Shown: piece by piece, positions 47,813-60,622 of the stretch
Numbering within the stretch: the first letter of the stretch is position 1
How the letters are laid out: every line of letters begins with the position of its first letter
Translations under genes and position numbers: made by a program
Notes under the pieces: model-generated
Seen by the model: the letters and a program-made list of their open reading frames with translations, nothing else
Told to the model about the DNA's origin: nothing
Database searches by the model: none
Assembly: GCA_029718625.1 (NCBI GenBank)
Contig: CM056376.1
Location: forward strand, 29,108,424 to 29,172,423
Length of the DNA: 64,000 nt
Direction of reading: 5' to 3'
Source: Synaphobranchus kaupii
Lineage: Eukaryota; Chordata; Actinopteri; Anguilliformes; Synaphobranchidae

Positions 47813-49600
47813 TCTAAACATGAGAGGGTGTTCTGATTCTTGTTAACTTCCCAGGAAGTCCATTCGGAGACAGGAAGTTGCCTGGTGGCTTTATTGTTCT
47901 TGGTTCTAGACTCCATGCAGTTACTCGGCTCAGGCTGTGAGCTGCAGTGAGGTTGAGGTGTCGTAGGACAGGTGTTTCCCAAAACCATCCCTACTGTAAC
48001 ATCTCCTGAGAGTGACCCCGCCCTGGTTATCCTTATCATAAAAATTACATTATATCTCAGGAAATATAAGGAGATGATGAAAAAAAAACTGTTTTATTAT
48101 CACGTTTGTTGTATTATTATGTAGCCCACACATTTTAGTTTCATCATGATGTTTCAAATAATCTTTATTTGTCACAGAGTCACAAAACATTGACAGTGCT
48201 CAACGGGCAATGTAAGTGTTCTGTTTTTATCAAACTCATAATGTAGATATAAGTATTTTGTTCTATGATAATGAACACAATGAGAGATGAAAGGTCCCTA
48301 GAGAGACTGTTATCCATTCGGTATGGCATTTGCACGCTGAACAGTATTCAACTGAGAAAAACAAAACACCTCAAATCTGTACCTCTGACTCAGTTCTATG
48401 GAAACAGAACTCATTAACTCTAAATTCATGGCAATGCTAGTGTTGGCTCCAGCTCAACCAATACTGGGGGAAATAATGATATGGCGTATGAACGGAAAGG
48501 GATTTCTGAATTGAATTAAGCAAATAAATTAGGACAGAAAATCAGTTGCTTTCTGACAATCTACTTTTTGTGTTGTTGACTTATAAAAGCCCAAATTTTC
48601 CTAAAATGAACATAAAGCTACCCATGACTGTAAGAAAACGAAATAAAATAGTAAATTATAGTACAAATCTGTGGAGCAAATATCAATGTCAAAGGCTACA
48701 ATACGACACAACCGTCAGTTGCTATAAGAAACGAAAAAATAGCTAATGCTATTTCATACGTCATAGTGAAAACATTTTGTGTTGCAGATGATTGTATTCT
48801 GTGCTAAGTGAATGAATCTGTACTAAGTGAATGAATCAGTCGTAGGTTATTCAATGGGGAACAGCAAGGTCCGGGTGCAGTCAAAATTAAATTAATTGCA
48901 CAGAAATGGCCACAGGATGGCGCCACTTAAGTTACGATATTTCACTTGAGCGTTAATAAGACCCGAGCATTGAAATAGCATCTATCGAGTTACACATTTC
49001 AGGTTTCAAGCCGTATAATGTTTTGCCCTTAGTCGTTAATAACGACTGCGTGCAAATCTGACTGCGATCTAAGTCGAACTAAATCTTCCAACATTAATCT
49101 GCTGGAAAAACCCATTAGGCTATATAGGCTGTACACAAATTCATGCAGGAATGTATAATTCCTCTTATTTAATGACGCATTGGACTAATGCAAATGAATG
49201 CAGACAAATTTCCTGCTCAGTCCTATTTACACAAGCCCAATATTACAACTTCTCCTCCCACTGCAGGTGCTACTGCCACAGATCACTATTATCACTAGCC
49301 TATTATTTACTTTTACGACTAAAACAATTATTCTAAGTTAATGATCGTTTTGATAAAAAATGTGGATTTAATCACAACGATAACAGCAATACTTACCATC
49401 ATTACAATATTTATAACGATAGCTGCAATAAGATGACAGTAGCCTAGTGTTAAAAAGTAGGAGAGAGTATTTCAATAATTTTGCTTCGACGGATACAGGG
49501 GTTTCCTAACCCGAACATCAAGGGCTTGCTGTTCTCCTGAAGCCCACTCAAGAGCTTTGTGAACGAGCGCGGAGTGCGAGATCTGAGTGGGGGGATGCTG
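47813..49600. other. Intergenic, no gene seen
   Basis: No exon or recognisable repeat. Only short unconvincing ORFs. Confidence 0.4.
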
Positions 49601-49772
49601 CTGTATAAGGTGTTATCGGCTTAAAGAACACAGGAGCACCCCTCGCGGCGCAAACTGGTTTGCGTGACAGTTGTTGCATGCGCAATGCACGCCTCTGCCG
49701 TTAAATTCGACTATGCAGAATTAGACCGCATCATTTGCAGACAGCTTCCATCAAGACTCGACTGAATCACAG
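49601..49772 (+). promoter_or_regulatory. Candidate TATA promoter and noncoding first exon
   Basis: A TATAAG box at 49604-49609 lies about 30 nt before a plausible start region near 49635. The possible exon ends CTGAATCACAG followed by a consensus GTGAGT donor at 49773. Inside, an ATG at 49685 opens only a 26-codon reading frame that closes before the donor, so the exon would be 5' UTR with an upstream ORF. The coding part would have to lie further right, possibly outside the window. Confidence 0.35.
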
Positions 49773-51655
49773 GTGAGTGGTTTCACAACTGGCTTTGCAC
49801 AGCCTTACGGGCGATAATGATACTGAGAAAGGGTGCTGTCAAATCCAATTGCATATATAATGGAACGAACATAAAGGTAATGGTAGCTCTAGATTCAATG
49901 CAATTGCATCTTCGACATCAGTAGAACGGGGCTGGTCGAAAGCTCAGATTGCCGCACCAGTTCAGATGTATATATGCAGCTAATAGCAAGCAGATCGAAC
50001 CGGATCGTTTGTACGATTTTAAAAAAAGGGAACTGTTCAGAATATGCAAATGAGATATTAAACGCGGTATTCCTTATTGGCAATAAAAATATATTCAGTG
50101 GTATAATTTTTGCACCCAATTTATGTGACTTGGATAATTTTGTGTAACATTACACGCACGCACGCTCACGTGCAAAATGACTACGGGAAAGCATTTGGGA
50201 GGCACGTAGCCTACGGTTTCACTCATCTTCTGAATGGATTCCATAAACGCACTAACACAATCATCTTACGCTCCATATCTTTTCTGACAAACTGCCCGGC
50301 TCTGGGGGGAACGGCGGAGTGGGTTTCTGAGGTGACGGGAGGTGCAAAGTTGCTGAATTAAACTGGCAACGCATCGTGAAATACATCCATTAATGAATCT
50401 CTAGTTTCATTCACAGATAGGCCTAAATGATTGATTGAATTGTGTGCGATTATTTCTGCACCACTGTCCCCTCGCGCACCTCCCCGTCAGTCTTCCGTGC
50501 AGAATATTCTGAAATCTGTATTAAAGCAGTGACAGGATTTCTGATGCTGCGTTTCAGTGCTTGCTTTGTGTTAGCTGTAAAGGGGGTGATAATAAGACCA
50601 GACAGGTCTGTATGTGACTGTATGTGTTGAGAGGAGATACCCGTCAGTGCCCGGGCTGCCAGCTAAGACCAGGTCCAAAGTCTGACCAGCCTGGAAGCAG
50701 CTGCTGGGGGTCCTCAGGATAGCGCAATGGCGTTTGTTGCCTGTGGAGTTCTGACAGGCCGTTGAGGCTGGGTCCCTGGGTGAGACCCTCTGCAGAGGGG
50801 AAACCGAAAAGGCCCATTGTTCCAGATGACCTGCTGGGATGCACCTGGATATTTCCAGTCTGTCAGGCTGCGCACCTGAGGTTGTGACCGGGGAAATGGT
50901 GGTTTGACGAGTGGGGGGAGGGGGACAGCCCCATGTCTCTGCCCCCCGCCCCCTCCACTAGGGGTAGGGAATGTGCCAATCGTGAGGCTTGAAACTTTCG
51001 GCTGCCCAAACAAGGTACTGCGTACCCTTATCCTACACCCGCCCCTTGCATGTGTGTCCCTGTGCCGTGATTGGTCATCCCCCCTGTCACTCTTTCCCCA
51101 TTACTCTGCACTGATGGGCCTGGACCTGCTGGCGCTGGGGAGGGAGGGAGCGAGGGAATAAACTGAGAGGGAACGAGGGAATGAGGGAAGAAACTGGAAG
51201 GGAAGGAGGGAACAAGGGAATAAACTGAGAGGGAGAGAAGGAGCCAGGGAAGGACGAATAAAAAAAAAGAAATGTTTGAAGTCTCCCTCTTTCACCTGCT
51301 CTCCCTCTCATTCACTACCTATTTAAGAGCTTATAAACAAGCACAGAGAGAGAGTGAGAGAGTGGAACAGAGAGATGTAAAAGAGGTGGATGATGGACTG
51401 TGTGTGTCTTGGTGAAGGGATGGAGGGGTAGAGAGAGATGTAAAAAAAAAGGGTAAAGATAGAAGGAGCGAAGCGCCATGTGATTGTTAATGGAAGGAGA
51501 GATGGAGTGGTGAGCTCTGGGATAAGAGACAAAGGAGGAGAGGTAGAGAGCGGCTAACGGTGCTGCAGCATTAGCGATTAGCGTCTCCGCCATACTTACG
51601 CTCTTTCCACAGTGCCCTCTTTTGAGCATGAGTTACAGGCAGACTGACTCACTCT
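49773..51655. other. Intergenic or intronic, no gene seen
   Basis: A GC-richer stretch at 50640-51020 and an imperfect GGGA-rich purine stretch at 51130-51260 are the only notable compositions. Confidence 0.35.
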
Positions 51656-51895
51656 CTGCCGTCTGTTTGGGGTTTATTTCCTGTTTATAACATGGGACAG
51701 GCTACAACACAAGTACCTGCCGTCTGTTTGGGGTTTATTTCCTGTTTATAACATGGGACAGGCTACAGCACACGTACCTGCCGTCTGTTTGGGGTTTATT
51801 TCCTGTTTATAACATGGGACAGGCTACAGCACACGTACCTGCCGTCTGTTTGGGGTTTATTTCCTGTTTATAACATGGGACAGGCTACAGCACAT
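51656..51895. repeat. 61-bp minisatellite, four copies
   Basis: Units start at 51656, 51717, 51778 and 51839 with almost no divergence. Core GTCTGTTTGGGGTTTATTTC, then ATAACATGGGACAGGCTACA. Confidence 0.97.
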
Positions 51896-52020
51896 TGTGG
51901 GCCCGTTTTCTCTGTTGGATGCAATTTCATTGGATTCAAGCTTACTGAGTCTACACCTGGGCAGGAAGCCAGGCTTTTTATCTATCTGGCCCAATAGCGA
52001 GCACAGGAGGGTAACTGCCC

Positions 52021-52799
52021 TGGGGTGCGTCTCCCCATAACGATCAATCTTAGGGTTATGTGCGATTTCTACGAGCGATTCTACGATGGCTCTTTAATTT
52101 GTAACACTCATTTCCCAAAACAGTTCTTAAAGTGTGAACGCGCAGTCACCTCTTAAGTGCTACTTAACCAGAGGTGTAAGAAAGTAAAAAGTATTTCTTA
52201 TTCCAGTATTTAGTTCCAATCACCTGGATTTGCTAATTTGCATAATTCTTCAGCCAGGAGGTAGAACTAATTAGTGAAATCAGCTGGCTGAGTTAATGGG
52301 TGGAAGAAACACATAGCAGGACTTTTACTTTCTGACCCCTGGACTGTACATCCCTGTACTTCTGTCTGTGGTGCTGCTCATACGGGAGGATGAGGGGCGA
52401 TGGATTGGGAGACGCAAATCCCACTGTGATGCCCAACACATGGCTTGTTAGGCATGTCAGAGTTTCTTTTGAAATAAAATCTTTTTCCCACTGATTTTAC
52501 TTGTGTCAAACTTGTTTATTTATAGGGCTATTTAAGGAATGGCTTTTATGGGTCATTTCCAAATATATAAAAATAAATAAGTAAACGTAAATATAGTTGC
52601 ATCTAACATCACTATAAAAAATGCTTATGGAAACCGTAAAATGAAATGAACACTAACACGAAAAATAAAATAAAGTATGTGATTTATGGGCTTCTAAAAT
52701 GCACTTAACTGTCTACGACTGGTCCGGAGTAATCGTTAATCTATGAACGTTTCTAAAGAGCGTCTTAAGTTAAGATGCTTTTGGGAAACGCACCCAAAG
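52021..52799. mobile_element. MITE interrupted by a second MITE
   Basis: Ends GGGGTGCGTCTCCCC at the left and GGGAAACGCACCC at the right. A further partial right end, GCTTTTGGGAAACACACC, follows near 52846-52863. The inner element at 52166-52348 is inserted in the left half. Confidence 0.65.
52166..52348. mobile_element. Nested hAT-like MITE
   Basis: Left end CCAGAGGTGTAAGAAAGTAA is mirrored on the right by TTTTACTTTCTGACCCCTGG. About 180 bp. Confidence 0.7.
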
Positions 52800-52969
52800 T
52801 TCAAGAAGCTTCCTACGAAGGGTTTTACGAAGTCTTAGCCTTACGATGCTTTTGGGAAACACACCACTGGTTGTTAATCGAGGCGGGGAATCGAACCTGT
52901 GGCCGCGTGGGGTGATTTGTATAAGGGTTGAGACTCAGCCGGCCTATGGACGGTGCTGTGCTGCCACAT

Positions 52970-53005
52970 GCCCCCCCCCCCCCCCCCCCCCCCACACACA
53001 CACAC
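52970..53005. repeat. C homopolymer followed by CA repeat
   Basis: More than 20 C followed by (CA)n. Confidence 0.95.
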
Positions 53006-53366
53006 AGGTTAATTTTCAGTGTGTAAAGGGAGCTAGATTGATTGGCATAGTATTTCCTGTGATACAATGAAAGGCCATTGTTTTCAATGGAAATCTTCTC
53101 TCTGTGAGAACTGTCCTGTCCATGGCAAGACCAAAGATTCTATAGAGCCACCTTAACATTCTGTCTTACTGCTGAAGGATGGACATTTCACCCTGACACA
53201 TCTTCGGAAAGCAACTGAAGGAGTGTGATCAAGTACACTCAGTAGAAAGGGTTCCAAAAGGCTCCACTGTGTCTCCATAGAGGATCCCTAATACTGTGGT
53301 ATAGGATGTGCAGTTAAGAGGCAGAGAGGATGAAAGGGATATAAGAGCTGAGTATCTGGTGCGTCT

Positions 53367-53564
53367 ATAGAATCTGTGGTCCCCAACCCTGTTCCTGGAG
53401 ATCTACCCTCCTGTAGGTTTTCACTCCCACCCAAACAAAGCGCACCTCATTCAACAGCTATAGATCTCGTTGAGCTGCTAATTAGTAGAATCGGGTGTGC
53501 CAAATTAGGGTTGAAAATGAAAACCTACAGGATGGTGGATCTCCAGGAACAGGGCTGGGGACCA
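53367..53564. mobile_element. MITE (hAT-like)
   Basis: TGGTCCCCAACCCTGTTCCT and its complement AGGAACAGGGCTGGGGACCA, with inner arms CCTGTAGGTTTTCA and GAAAACCTACAGG. About 198 bp. Confidence 0.85.
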
Positions 53565-54019
53565 CCGCTATAGAATCTGTGGTGTGCGACTGAAGCAGCG
53601 TGTGATGTGATTAGTTGCGATCATGTCCGTGATTGGTTGTTGAGGGGCCTAGCTGGCAGCTGTGTGTCAGATGCATCAGAGGGCAGGGGACAGAGCGCAT
53701 GGTTAATCGAGTCCGGCAGCAGGAACGTGCCAACATGGCATGTTGTCATTCCCAACACGGTTTAATTACCCTTAACATGGCCCCTCTCTTTCCTGTCCAA
53801 TGATGGCTGACATTTTTACATTTCAAAACACTGCATGACAGGCGTAGTGACTCCGCCCACAGTAGATGTTCTTAAGCTGAGCGTAGTCTGAACACTGAGA
53901 ATGGGAGTCATTCTGAGAGACTGAGAGATTAGATCTATATTAAACTCTTGCCCTTTTATTTCATCTGTTTCTATGGCCACAGATGGTGCGCGTACGAATG
54001 AGTAAAACATTTTTTTCTC

Positions 54020-54562
54020 TCAAATTCAGCGTATGTGTGAGTGTATGTATTTATGTGTGTGTGCATATGCACGTGTGTATGCATACATGCGTGATTGTGT
54101 ATGTGTGCGTGTGAGTAGCCTATATGTATTCATGCATTTGTGTATGTTTCTGAATATGTGTATTGTGTGTGTGTGTTTATGCGTGTGTATTTGAGCGTGT
54201 CTATGCATGTGCATATGTGCAAACGTGTGTGTGCATATGTATTTCAGTGTGTGTTTCTGTGCAGGTGCAAATGTGTATGTGTGTGTTTGTGCATGTGTGT
54301 GTACTTCAGTATGTATGCGCTTGTGGATATGTGGGTGTATTTCAGTGTGTGTGTGTCTGCGTATGTGTGTATTTCAATGTGTGTGTGTGTGTGTGTGCTT
54401 GTGCATGTGTGTGTGTCTGCCTATTTTCGCAAACGTGTGTCTGTGTGTATGTGTGTATTTGTGTGTGTGCTTGTGCACATGTGTGTGTGCGCGTGCATGC
54501 ATGTGTGTGAGTGTGCGTGTGCATGTGTGTATGCGTGCGTGTGTCTGTGCATATATGCAAAC

Positions 54563-54593
<31 letters not shown>

Positions 54594-54834
54594 GGCTTGT
54601 GCATATGTGTCTACATTTCAGTGTGTGTGTATGTGTGTGTTTGTGTGTGCTTGTGCAAATGTGTGTACATTTCTGTGTGTGTGTATATGTGTGTTTGTGT
54701 GTGTGCTAGTGTAAATGTGTGTACATTTCTGTGTGTGTGTATATGTGTGTTTGTGTGTGTGCTAGTGTAAATGTGTGTACATTGTGTGTGTGCTTGTGTA
54801 AATGTGTGTACATTGTGTGTGTGCTTGTGTGGAG
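54020..54834. repeat. Imperfect (TG)n-rich array
   Basis: About 800 bp of GTGTGTG/GCATGTGTGT words with internal duplications, for example TGTGTACATTTCTGTGTGTG repeated near 54660 and 54718. All long ORFs here are low-complexity C/V/H peptides. Confidence 0.95.
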
Positions 54835-56834
54835 GTCAGGGAGACGGCGCGGTGCAGTGCTGCTCTCAGGCACAGAGTGGTGGGCAGCAGTGATCAGCGT
54901 GGTCCTCGTTACTAAAGCTCCTGAAACGCAGTGGGTCTCACAGTGATGAAAGAGACTGCTGTTTGTGCGGGAGCTCAGGGGAGTTTAATCAGAGGATCAG
55001 TACAGGAAGTAATGCCTCCTGCCAGTCCTCTACAACTGTGACTTCACCTTTCCAAAGGGTCACACATGCATAACTTAGTGCTTCAGAAGATCCAGCTGCA
55101 AACGAAAAACAGGCCCTGGACCTCTCTGTGATAAAGCCACAACCGTTTCTGCAGAACCATGGGAAATTCTCACATTTATAACTACAACAATAATAATAAT
55201 GATCTTTATTTCTAAAGGCATTTTCATACATAATTTTCAAAATGTCCATGTGTGCGTCACATAGAAATGAGTCGGGCAATGCCAGCGTCCAGTTCACAAG
55301 GACAGAACCTAGATGTATTCCATACGCGGCCACGGGGGAGATTGACGGTTGTTCTCATCCGATGGAAATTATTTGCGAAATATAAATAATGTAAATGAAA
55401 CCCATTCTTCCCCCCTTACGGTCACACAGAGAAAGCGGCGGATCGATGGCTGTATATCTGAGCTGGAGGGTAATAACGGAGGTCCCTGACAGCGACGGCA
55501 GCGATGGTGGAGTGCCGTTGGAGTGATGGACGCGAGCGCGTCTCGGCGCACGCGTCCTGTTCCTGACAGCTTTATCACGCGGCTTATCGTGTTTCAGGAT
55601 TCAATGAAGGCTGGAATTACCAGCACTGGGGGGAAAAAATTTTTTTTTTTAAAAGAGACGGGTTTACCTCTGGGAGAGCAGAGCGAGTGAGACTGACGGA
55701 GAGATGTTTGCGCCCCACGCTGCACTCCTGACGGGATTTAGAGACGCAGAGAGAGCTCTATGGATGAAATAATTACTTCAATTCTTTCAACACCAGTTAA
55801 ATTCCTGTAAACCGTTTTTAAAAGAAATATGTACTTTTACCTACAGTATATGCAGAACAAAATCCCGCTTGCTGTATTATTGTAGGCCGACAGTACATAT
55901 TAATAAAAATTCTCAGTAATCTAGTGTTCTCAAATTTTACCAGCATGTAAGGAGTTAAAGTGTTTCGAAGTGTGCATTTGACCCCCAGGTCTAGTGTAGA
56001 GAACGTGCTCTGGGTGAGTAAAAATAGAGGAGTGAGAGATGGAAAGAAAGTCGGGTTTTGGCGGGCCCCAAGGGGATTTCCCGCCACCGCGCTGGATCGG
56101 CGTCTCCCGGAGGTGGCAGCGCTCCGATCGTTGTGCGGAAGGGTCCCTCGCGCCTGACAGATGGTCGTGCAGATGGAATCCGCCGGCCCTTTCCTTCGCA
56201 CGAGCGCGGGGGATCGTTCCTGCCGCGTGCGCCCAGGGCCCACTCCCAACCCTCCAGCCTGAGCAGATAAAAATAGAAATGAATACAAATAAAATTATAG
56301 AATATACTTACAAAAGCATACTTTTCATAACGAAAATAGGAGGCGTAGTAACGCCACGTGACCAAACTAAATAAAATAATAACTAATATAGGATACAGAG
56401 AGCATAGCCCCCCCCACACACAAAGTCTCGCATAGGCCCTGTCACTTCTGCTCCTCTGTCTCTCTCTTCAGTTGCCGTGGACACCGTGCTCTGATGTGCA
56501 CATCAGTGAACGCCCTGATTTCCTGTGGAGTCACACAGACCAGGGCCCACATGTATAAAACTGAGTAAAATAATGCGTAAAAGAACACTCAGGGTGAAAG
56601 TCGGAAATCTGCTTAAAAAAAGATTTGCATTTTCTACCTCTGCCTTTCGGTCACGGTGTCGCCATATCACACGGACCCCAAACATTGCATATGTATGGTG
56701 TCCATTGTCCAGCAGAGGTACCCAGATTTTCACAGCACGTGTTAAATTATACATCTGAATTTCTGCGTGGCAACTCGCTTACGCTGTTTTCTGGGGGTAT
56801 TCTTCTGCTCAGCACTGTTTATACATGTGGCCCC
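54835..56834. other. Intergenic, no gene seen
   Basis: A CG-containing stretch at about 56040-56250 is open in several frames on both strands, but none shows a domain or start/splice support. A possible CpG-type regulatory stretch cannot be excluded. Confidence 0.35.
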
Positions 56835-56956
56835 CAGGGGTGCATCCCAATATTCTTCACTCCTCACCTCCGCTCCTCCAATGTACCTGACATTGCGGTT
56901 TGCGTCGAGATATTAATTAATATCGAGCCATTAATATGTAATTAATATGTAATCAG

Positions 56957-57646
56957 TGTCACGGTTTGACAATCCTTTCTTCCATCTCTGTGTTTATGTT
57001 CTTTGGAGCCATGAGCTGGCGTTCCAGTTTCACTTTCGCCGTCCGCTCCGCGTTTTCCCGTCTCCTGGCCATTACCTGGCGCACCTGTTCCTGGTTTCCT
57101 GTGGGCTATATAAGCACGCTGTTTCCGCCTTCCAGTGCTTGTGTGTCTTTGTTTGCCACTTTTTGTTTCTGTTCATTTATCTCTCCATTTATTTGCCCGT
57201 TTGTCGGGTTACCTTTGTTTTGCTTTTCTCCTCGCCTCTGTATATTATTCTCTGACAGAGATAGAGGTTTGCTACATGCTTATTTTTTCTCTCTACTCGT
57301 TTCTGCGAGTTCGCCCATATATTTGGGTTCTTATTATTTTGGCTTACGCCGGGATTCTCTCTTTGTTCTCGGTTCTGCATTATTTGTACAAATTTCGCCC
57401 AGAGCCAGTGGGTCGTTTTAGTTTTGGGTCTACTACGGGATTATTATCCCTTCCCTTTATTTCTCAGCTTGAGTTTACAAGTCTCGTCCTGTTTTATAAG
57501 GGACGTTTCATTTCTTTTGTTTTCCACGGGAGTTTTATTCCCGCTTTTCTTTATTCTCCTTTATCTAGTGGTTATCCACGTTTTTGTGGATAAATTTCCG
57601 AATCATTTTCATTCGCGTCTGGTCCTCTGACCCAACCCCCCTGACA
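56957..57646 (+). mobile_element. LTR of a Ty3/Gypsy retrotransposon
   Basis: About 690 bp starting TGTCACGGTTTGAC and ending CCCCCCTGACA. A TATATAAG box lies near 57108. Its 3' end (CGCGTCTGGTCCTCTGACCC) is closely similar to the solo LTR at 60999-61630. Confidence 0.75.
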
Positions 57647-58655
57647 GTACACACAAGCCTTCATGGAAGGATCAGCGACTTTGCTAGATAAGGATCAGGG
57701 CCATGGCGGTCCAGGAGGAGACCATTAGGGCTCTCCAGGGACAGCAGCAAGCCATGTTGGCACAACTAAATCAGCTGGCCAGCCAAATGCGTGTTCAGGA
57801 GGGCTGGTTCCGGCAGTTGGCTGAGAGTGTTCGCCAACCCACGGTCGCTCCTACACCTCCAGTTCGACAAGCACCCGCTCCTAAGGTTCCCCTTCCCGTG
57901 TCCATTCCATTTTCTATGAGGGAACCTAAGCTCTAGCTCCCTCTCTGTTATGACGGGGAGGCGGGCAAATGTTGCGGGTTTGTTACACAACGCCTTATAT
58001 TTTTTAAGGCTCAGCCCTCTCGGTTCTCTTCACAGGAGTCCCAGGTATCGTTTATACCCTCGCTACTCACCGGGACCGCCCTCGCCTGGGCTAGTCCTCT
58101 TATTCGCTTATCCTCCTACAAACAGTGATGAGCCCATGCAGGTAGATGGCACCTCTCTGCGTGAGCCCAAACGACCTAAGTCGCGTGGGGAGTGGTGTCG
58201 TTGCCGCAGGCGCAGGGGGCTTTTAAAGGAGCAATGTCCTAAGTTAGAGGGAAACGGGGGGTTTCACTAAAGGAACCGGGAGACATGACATTACATCTTT
58301 AGCGAGACATGACATTACATCTTCTCGGACTTTGTTAAGGGTTCAGTTACACTGGAGTAAACACTTGACTAGTGTCGAGGCGTTTATTGATTCCGGAGCG
58401 GTTGAGTCTTTCGGGGATGCGAAATGGGCTAGAGAACAAAGTATTCCCGTATATCGTCTCACTTGGCCCCCGCTTGGTGACAGCTCTTGACGGTCGCCCG
58501 TTGGGTACTGCGACCATCAAAGAGATGACGGGGTTCTTAAATATGTACACTTCTTACGAGTCTCATTCTGAGGGTATCCAGTTTTTTTTGGTTAACTCTA
58601 TGGCTTATCCCCTTGTGCTGGGACATTCTTGGCAACAATCAGAACATTATATCAG
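57647..58655 (+). pseudogene. Gypsy gag and protease remnant
   Basis: A short gag-like ORF at 57703-57936 (Gln-rich coiled region LQGQQQAMLAQLNQLASQMR). Later sequence reads VEAFIDSGAVESF, the retropepsin active-site loop, and LVLGHSW before the frame is lost. Frameshifts and stops are frequent. Reverse transcriptase, integrase and the second LTR are absent. Confidence 0.7.
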
Positions 58656-58770
58656 GACACAAAGATCCATTTCTCAGGCATGGAGGAGAGGAAGTGGTAG
58701 TGGAGGAAAGGAGGAGAGGAGGTGGTAGTGGAGGAAAGGAGGATGCAGTATTGGGACGCACCCCATCTGT

Positions 58771-59714
58771 AAAACAGTTTATAAAACAGAGAGGCAGAGA
58801 GGACACTGGTACTGATCTTCAGCCAGATCAGTGGCAGCTCCTGAGCTGAAAATTGGGGTGGCAGAAAACCTTGAATAAAAAGGCTGAACCTGCAATAAAA
58901 AATAATCTAACAAAAGCTGAGCTTTAAGATCGTTTAATTTCCATGAATATTTTCGGAATTAAGAGTGCGGAGAATGAAGAGCACATATATCCACAATTAT
59001 AACGTTGATTAAAATGTGCACAATTTTGCGATGCAACTTAAAATAATTTTATTACTTGCCTAATAGCCTAATTGAGGAGAACTGGCTACAATTGATGGCA
59101 TTGAGTAAATGGTGAATTAAACGCTGATGTAGCCTATTGTTAATCAAGGAAACTGATTGAAAAATGATTAAGACCAATAATCAGTTTAAAGGGAAGTTTT
59201 CTGCCCCCCCAATTTTCAGCTTAGGAGCCGCCTAAGGGAAGTGATTACGTCTTACCAAAAGGGAAGTGATTTTTGGGACGCTGCCTACCTTGCCTCCAAT
59301 CTCTAATGTGACCAATCAGATGCACCCATGCTGACTCATTACAGGCTCGACCCCCCCCCCCCAGGCACTTATCAGTACGAGTATGTCTCCTTGTCAGCAC
59401 TGATGCTCTGTCCTCCGGCACTCCCATTTGTGCTCATGATTTTTTGGACGGTCTCACTGCAGACTGTCATTAAGGCTATTTTGTCACAGGACTGTAAGAA
59501 GTGGCGTGCTGTTCGAGGCGTTCCCGGCGCCAGCATTTCCCAGCAGCCCCAGGCGGCTCAGCGCTGCGGGCCTTCTCTCCTCAGCCAGTCTGCATTAGCA
59601 CAAATGTTAAATGCTAAACGCTAAAGCAGCTGAAAGTACCTCACTGCGGAATGTGCTCTAGAGCCACGCCCCTCATCTCCCCCAGGTTAAGCCACGCCCC
59701 TCATCTCCCCCAAA
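58771..59714. other. Intergenic, no gene seen
   Basis: AT-rich then CG-containing sequence with a C run at 59350-59362. No supported feature. Confidence 0.35.
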
Positions 59715-59795
59715 TGTATGTGTGTTATTGTACGTCGCTTTGGATAAAAGCGTCTGCCAAATGATTGTAATGTAATGTAATGTAATGTTATAGCC
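59715..59795 (+). mobile_element. L2 3' tail with TGTAA repeats
   Basis: TTGTACGTCGCTTTGGATAA, AAGCGTCTGCCAAATGATTG, then four TAATG repeats. Confidence 0.85.
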
Positions 59796-59812
59796 CCACC
59801 CCCTCATCTCCC

Positions 59813-60622
59813 TGAGGGGGGATAGACTCTGCATTGTGGGTAAACTGTAAGCTGCTCCAGGGTGAGGGGGGATAGACTCTGCGTTGTGGGTGAACTGTAA
59901 GCTGCTTCAGGGTGAGGGGGGATAGACTCTGCATTGTGGGTGAACTGTAAGCTGCTCCAGGGTGAGGGGGGATAGACTCTGCGTTGTGGGTGAACTGTAA
60001 GCTGCTTCAGGGTGAGGGGGGATAGACTCTGCATTGTGGGTGAACTGTAAGCTGCTCCAGGGTGAGGGGGGATAGACTCTGTGTTGTGGGTGAACTGTAA
60101 GCTGCTCCAGGGTGAGGGGGGATCGACTCTGCATTGTGGGTGAACTGTAAGCTGCTCCAGGGTGAGGGGGGATACACTCTGCATTGTGGGTGAACTGTAA
60201 GCTGCTCCAGGGTGAGGGGAGATACACTCTGCATTGTGGGTAAACTGTAAGCTGCTCCAGGGTGAGGGGGGAGAGACTTTGCGTTGTGGGTGAACTGTAA
60301 GCTGCTTCAGGGTGAGGGGGGATCGACTCTGCATTGTGGGTGAACTGTAAGCTGCTCCAGGGTGAGGGGGGATAGACTCTGTGTTGTGGGTGAACTGTAA
60401 GCTGCTCCAGGGTGAGGGGGGATCGACTCTGCATTGTGGGTGAACTGTAAGCTGCTCCAGGGTGAGGGGGGATACACTCTGCATTGTGGGTGAACTGTAA
60501 GCTGCTTCAGGGTGAGGGGAGATACACTCTGCATTGTGGGTAAACTGTAAGCTGCTCCAGGGTGAGGGGGGAGAGACTTTGCGTTGTGGGTGAACTGTAA
60601 GCTGCTCCAGGGTGAGGGGGTA
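59813..60622. repeat. 50-bp minisatellite, about 16 copies
   Basis: Unit core GATAGACTCTGCATTGTGGG plus TGAACTGTAAGCTGCTCCAG and a G run. Diagnostic variants recur at a 300-bp spacing: 60061-60300 is nearly identical to 60361-60600, a six-unit segmental copy. Because 50 is not a multiple of 3, long minus-strand ORFs arise in all frames by chance. Confidence 0.97.

Larger units (their letters stand above)
56835..58770. mobile_element. MITE family 2, fifth copy, split by a gypsy fragment
   Basis: The left part GGGGTGCATCCCAATATTC (56837) runs to about 56956 and includes TGACATTGCGGTTTGCGTCG. The right part starts near 58660 (GGACACAAAGATCC) and ends ATTGGGACGCACCCC. Compared with the intact copies at 2235-3447, only about 15 bases of the MITE are missing at the junction. 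Confidence 0.75.

Noticed and set aside
54140..54770. Plus-strand ORFs of up to 189 codons rich in Cys and Val
   Set aside because: Low-complexity translation of a TG-rich array, open in all three frames.
55990..56420. Overlapping ORFs on both strands in CG-richer DNA
   Set aside because: Openness is explained by base composition. No domain or splice-consistent exon was found.
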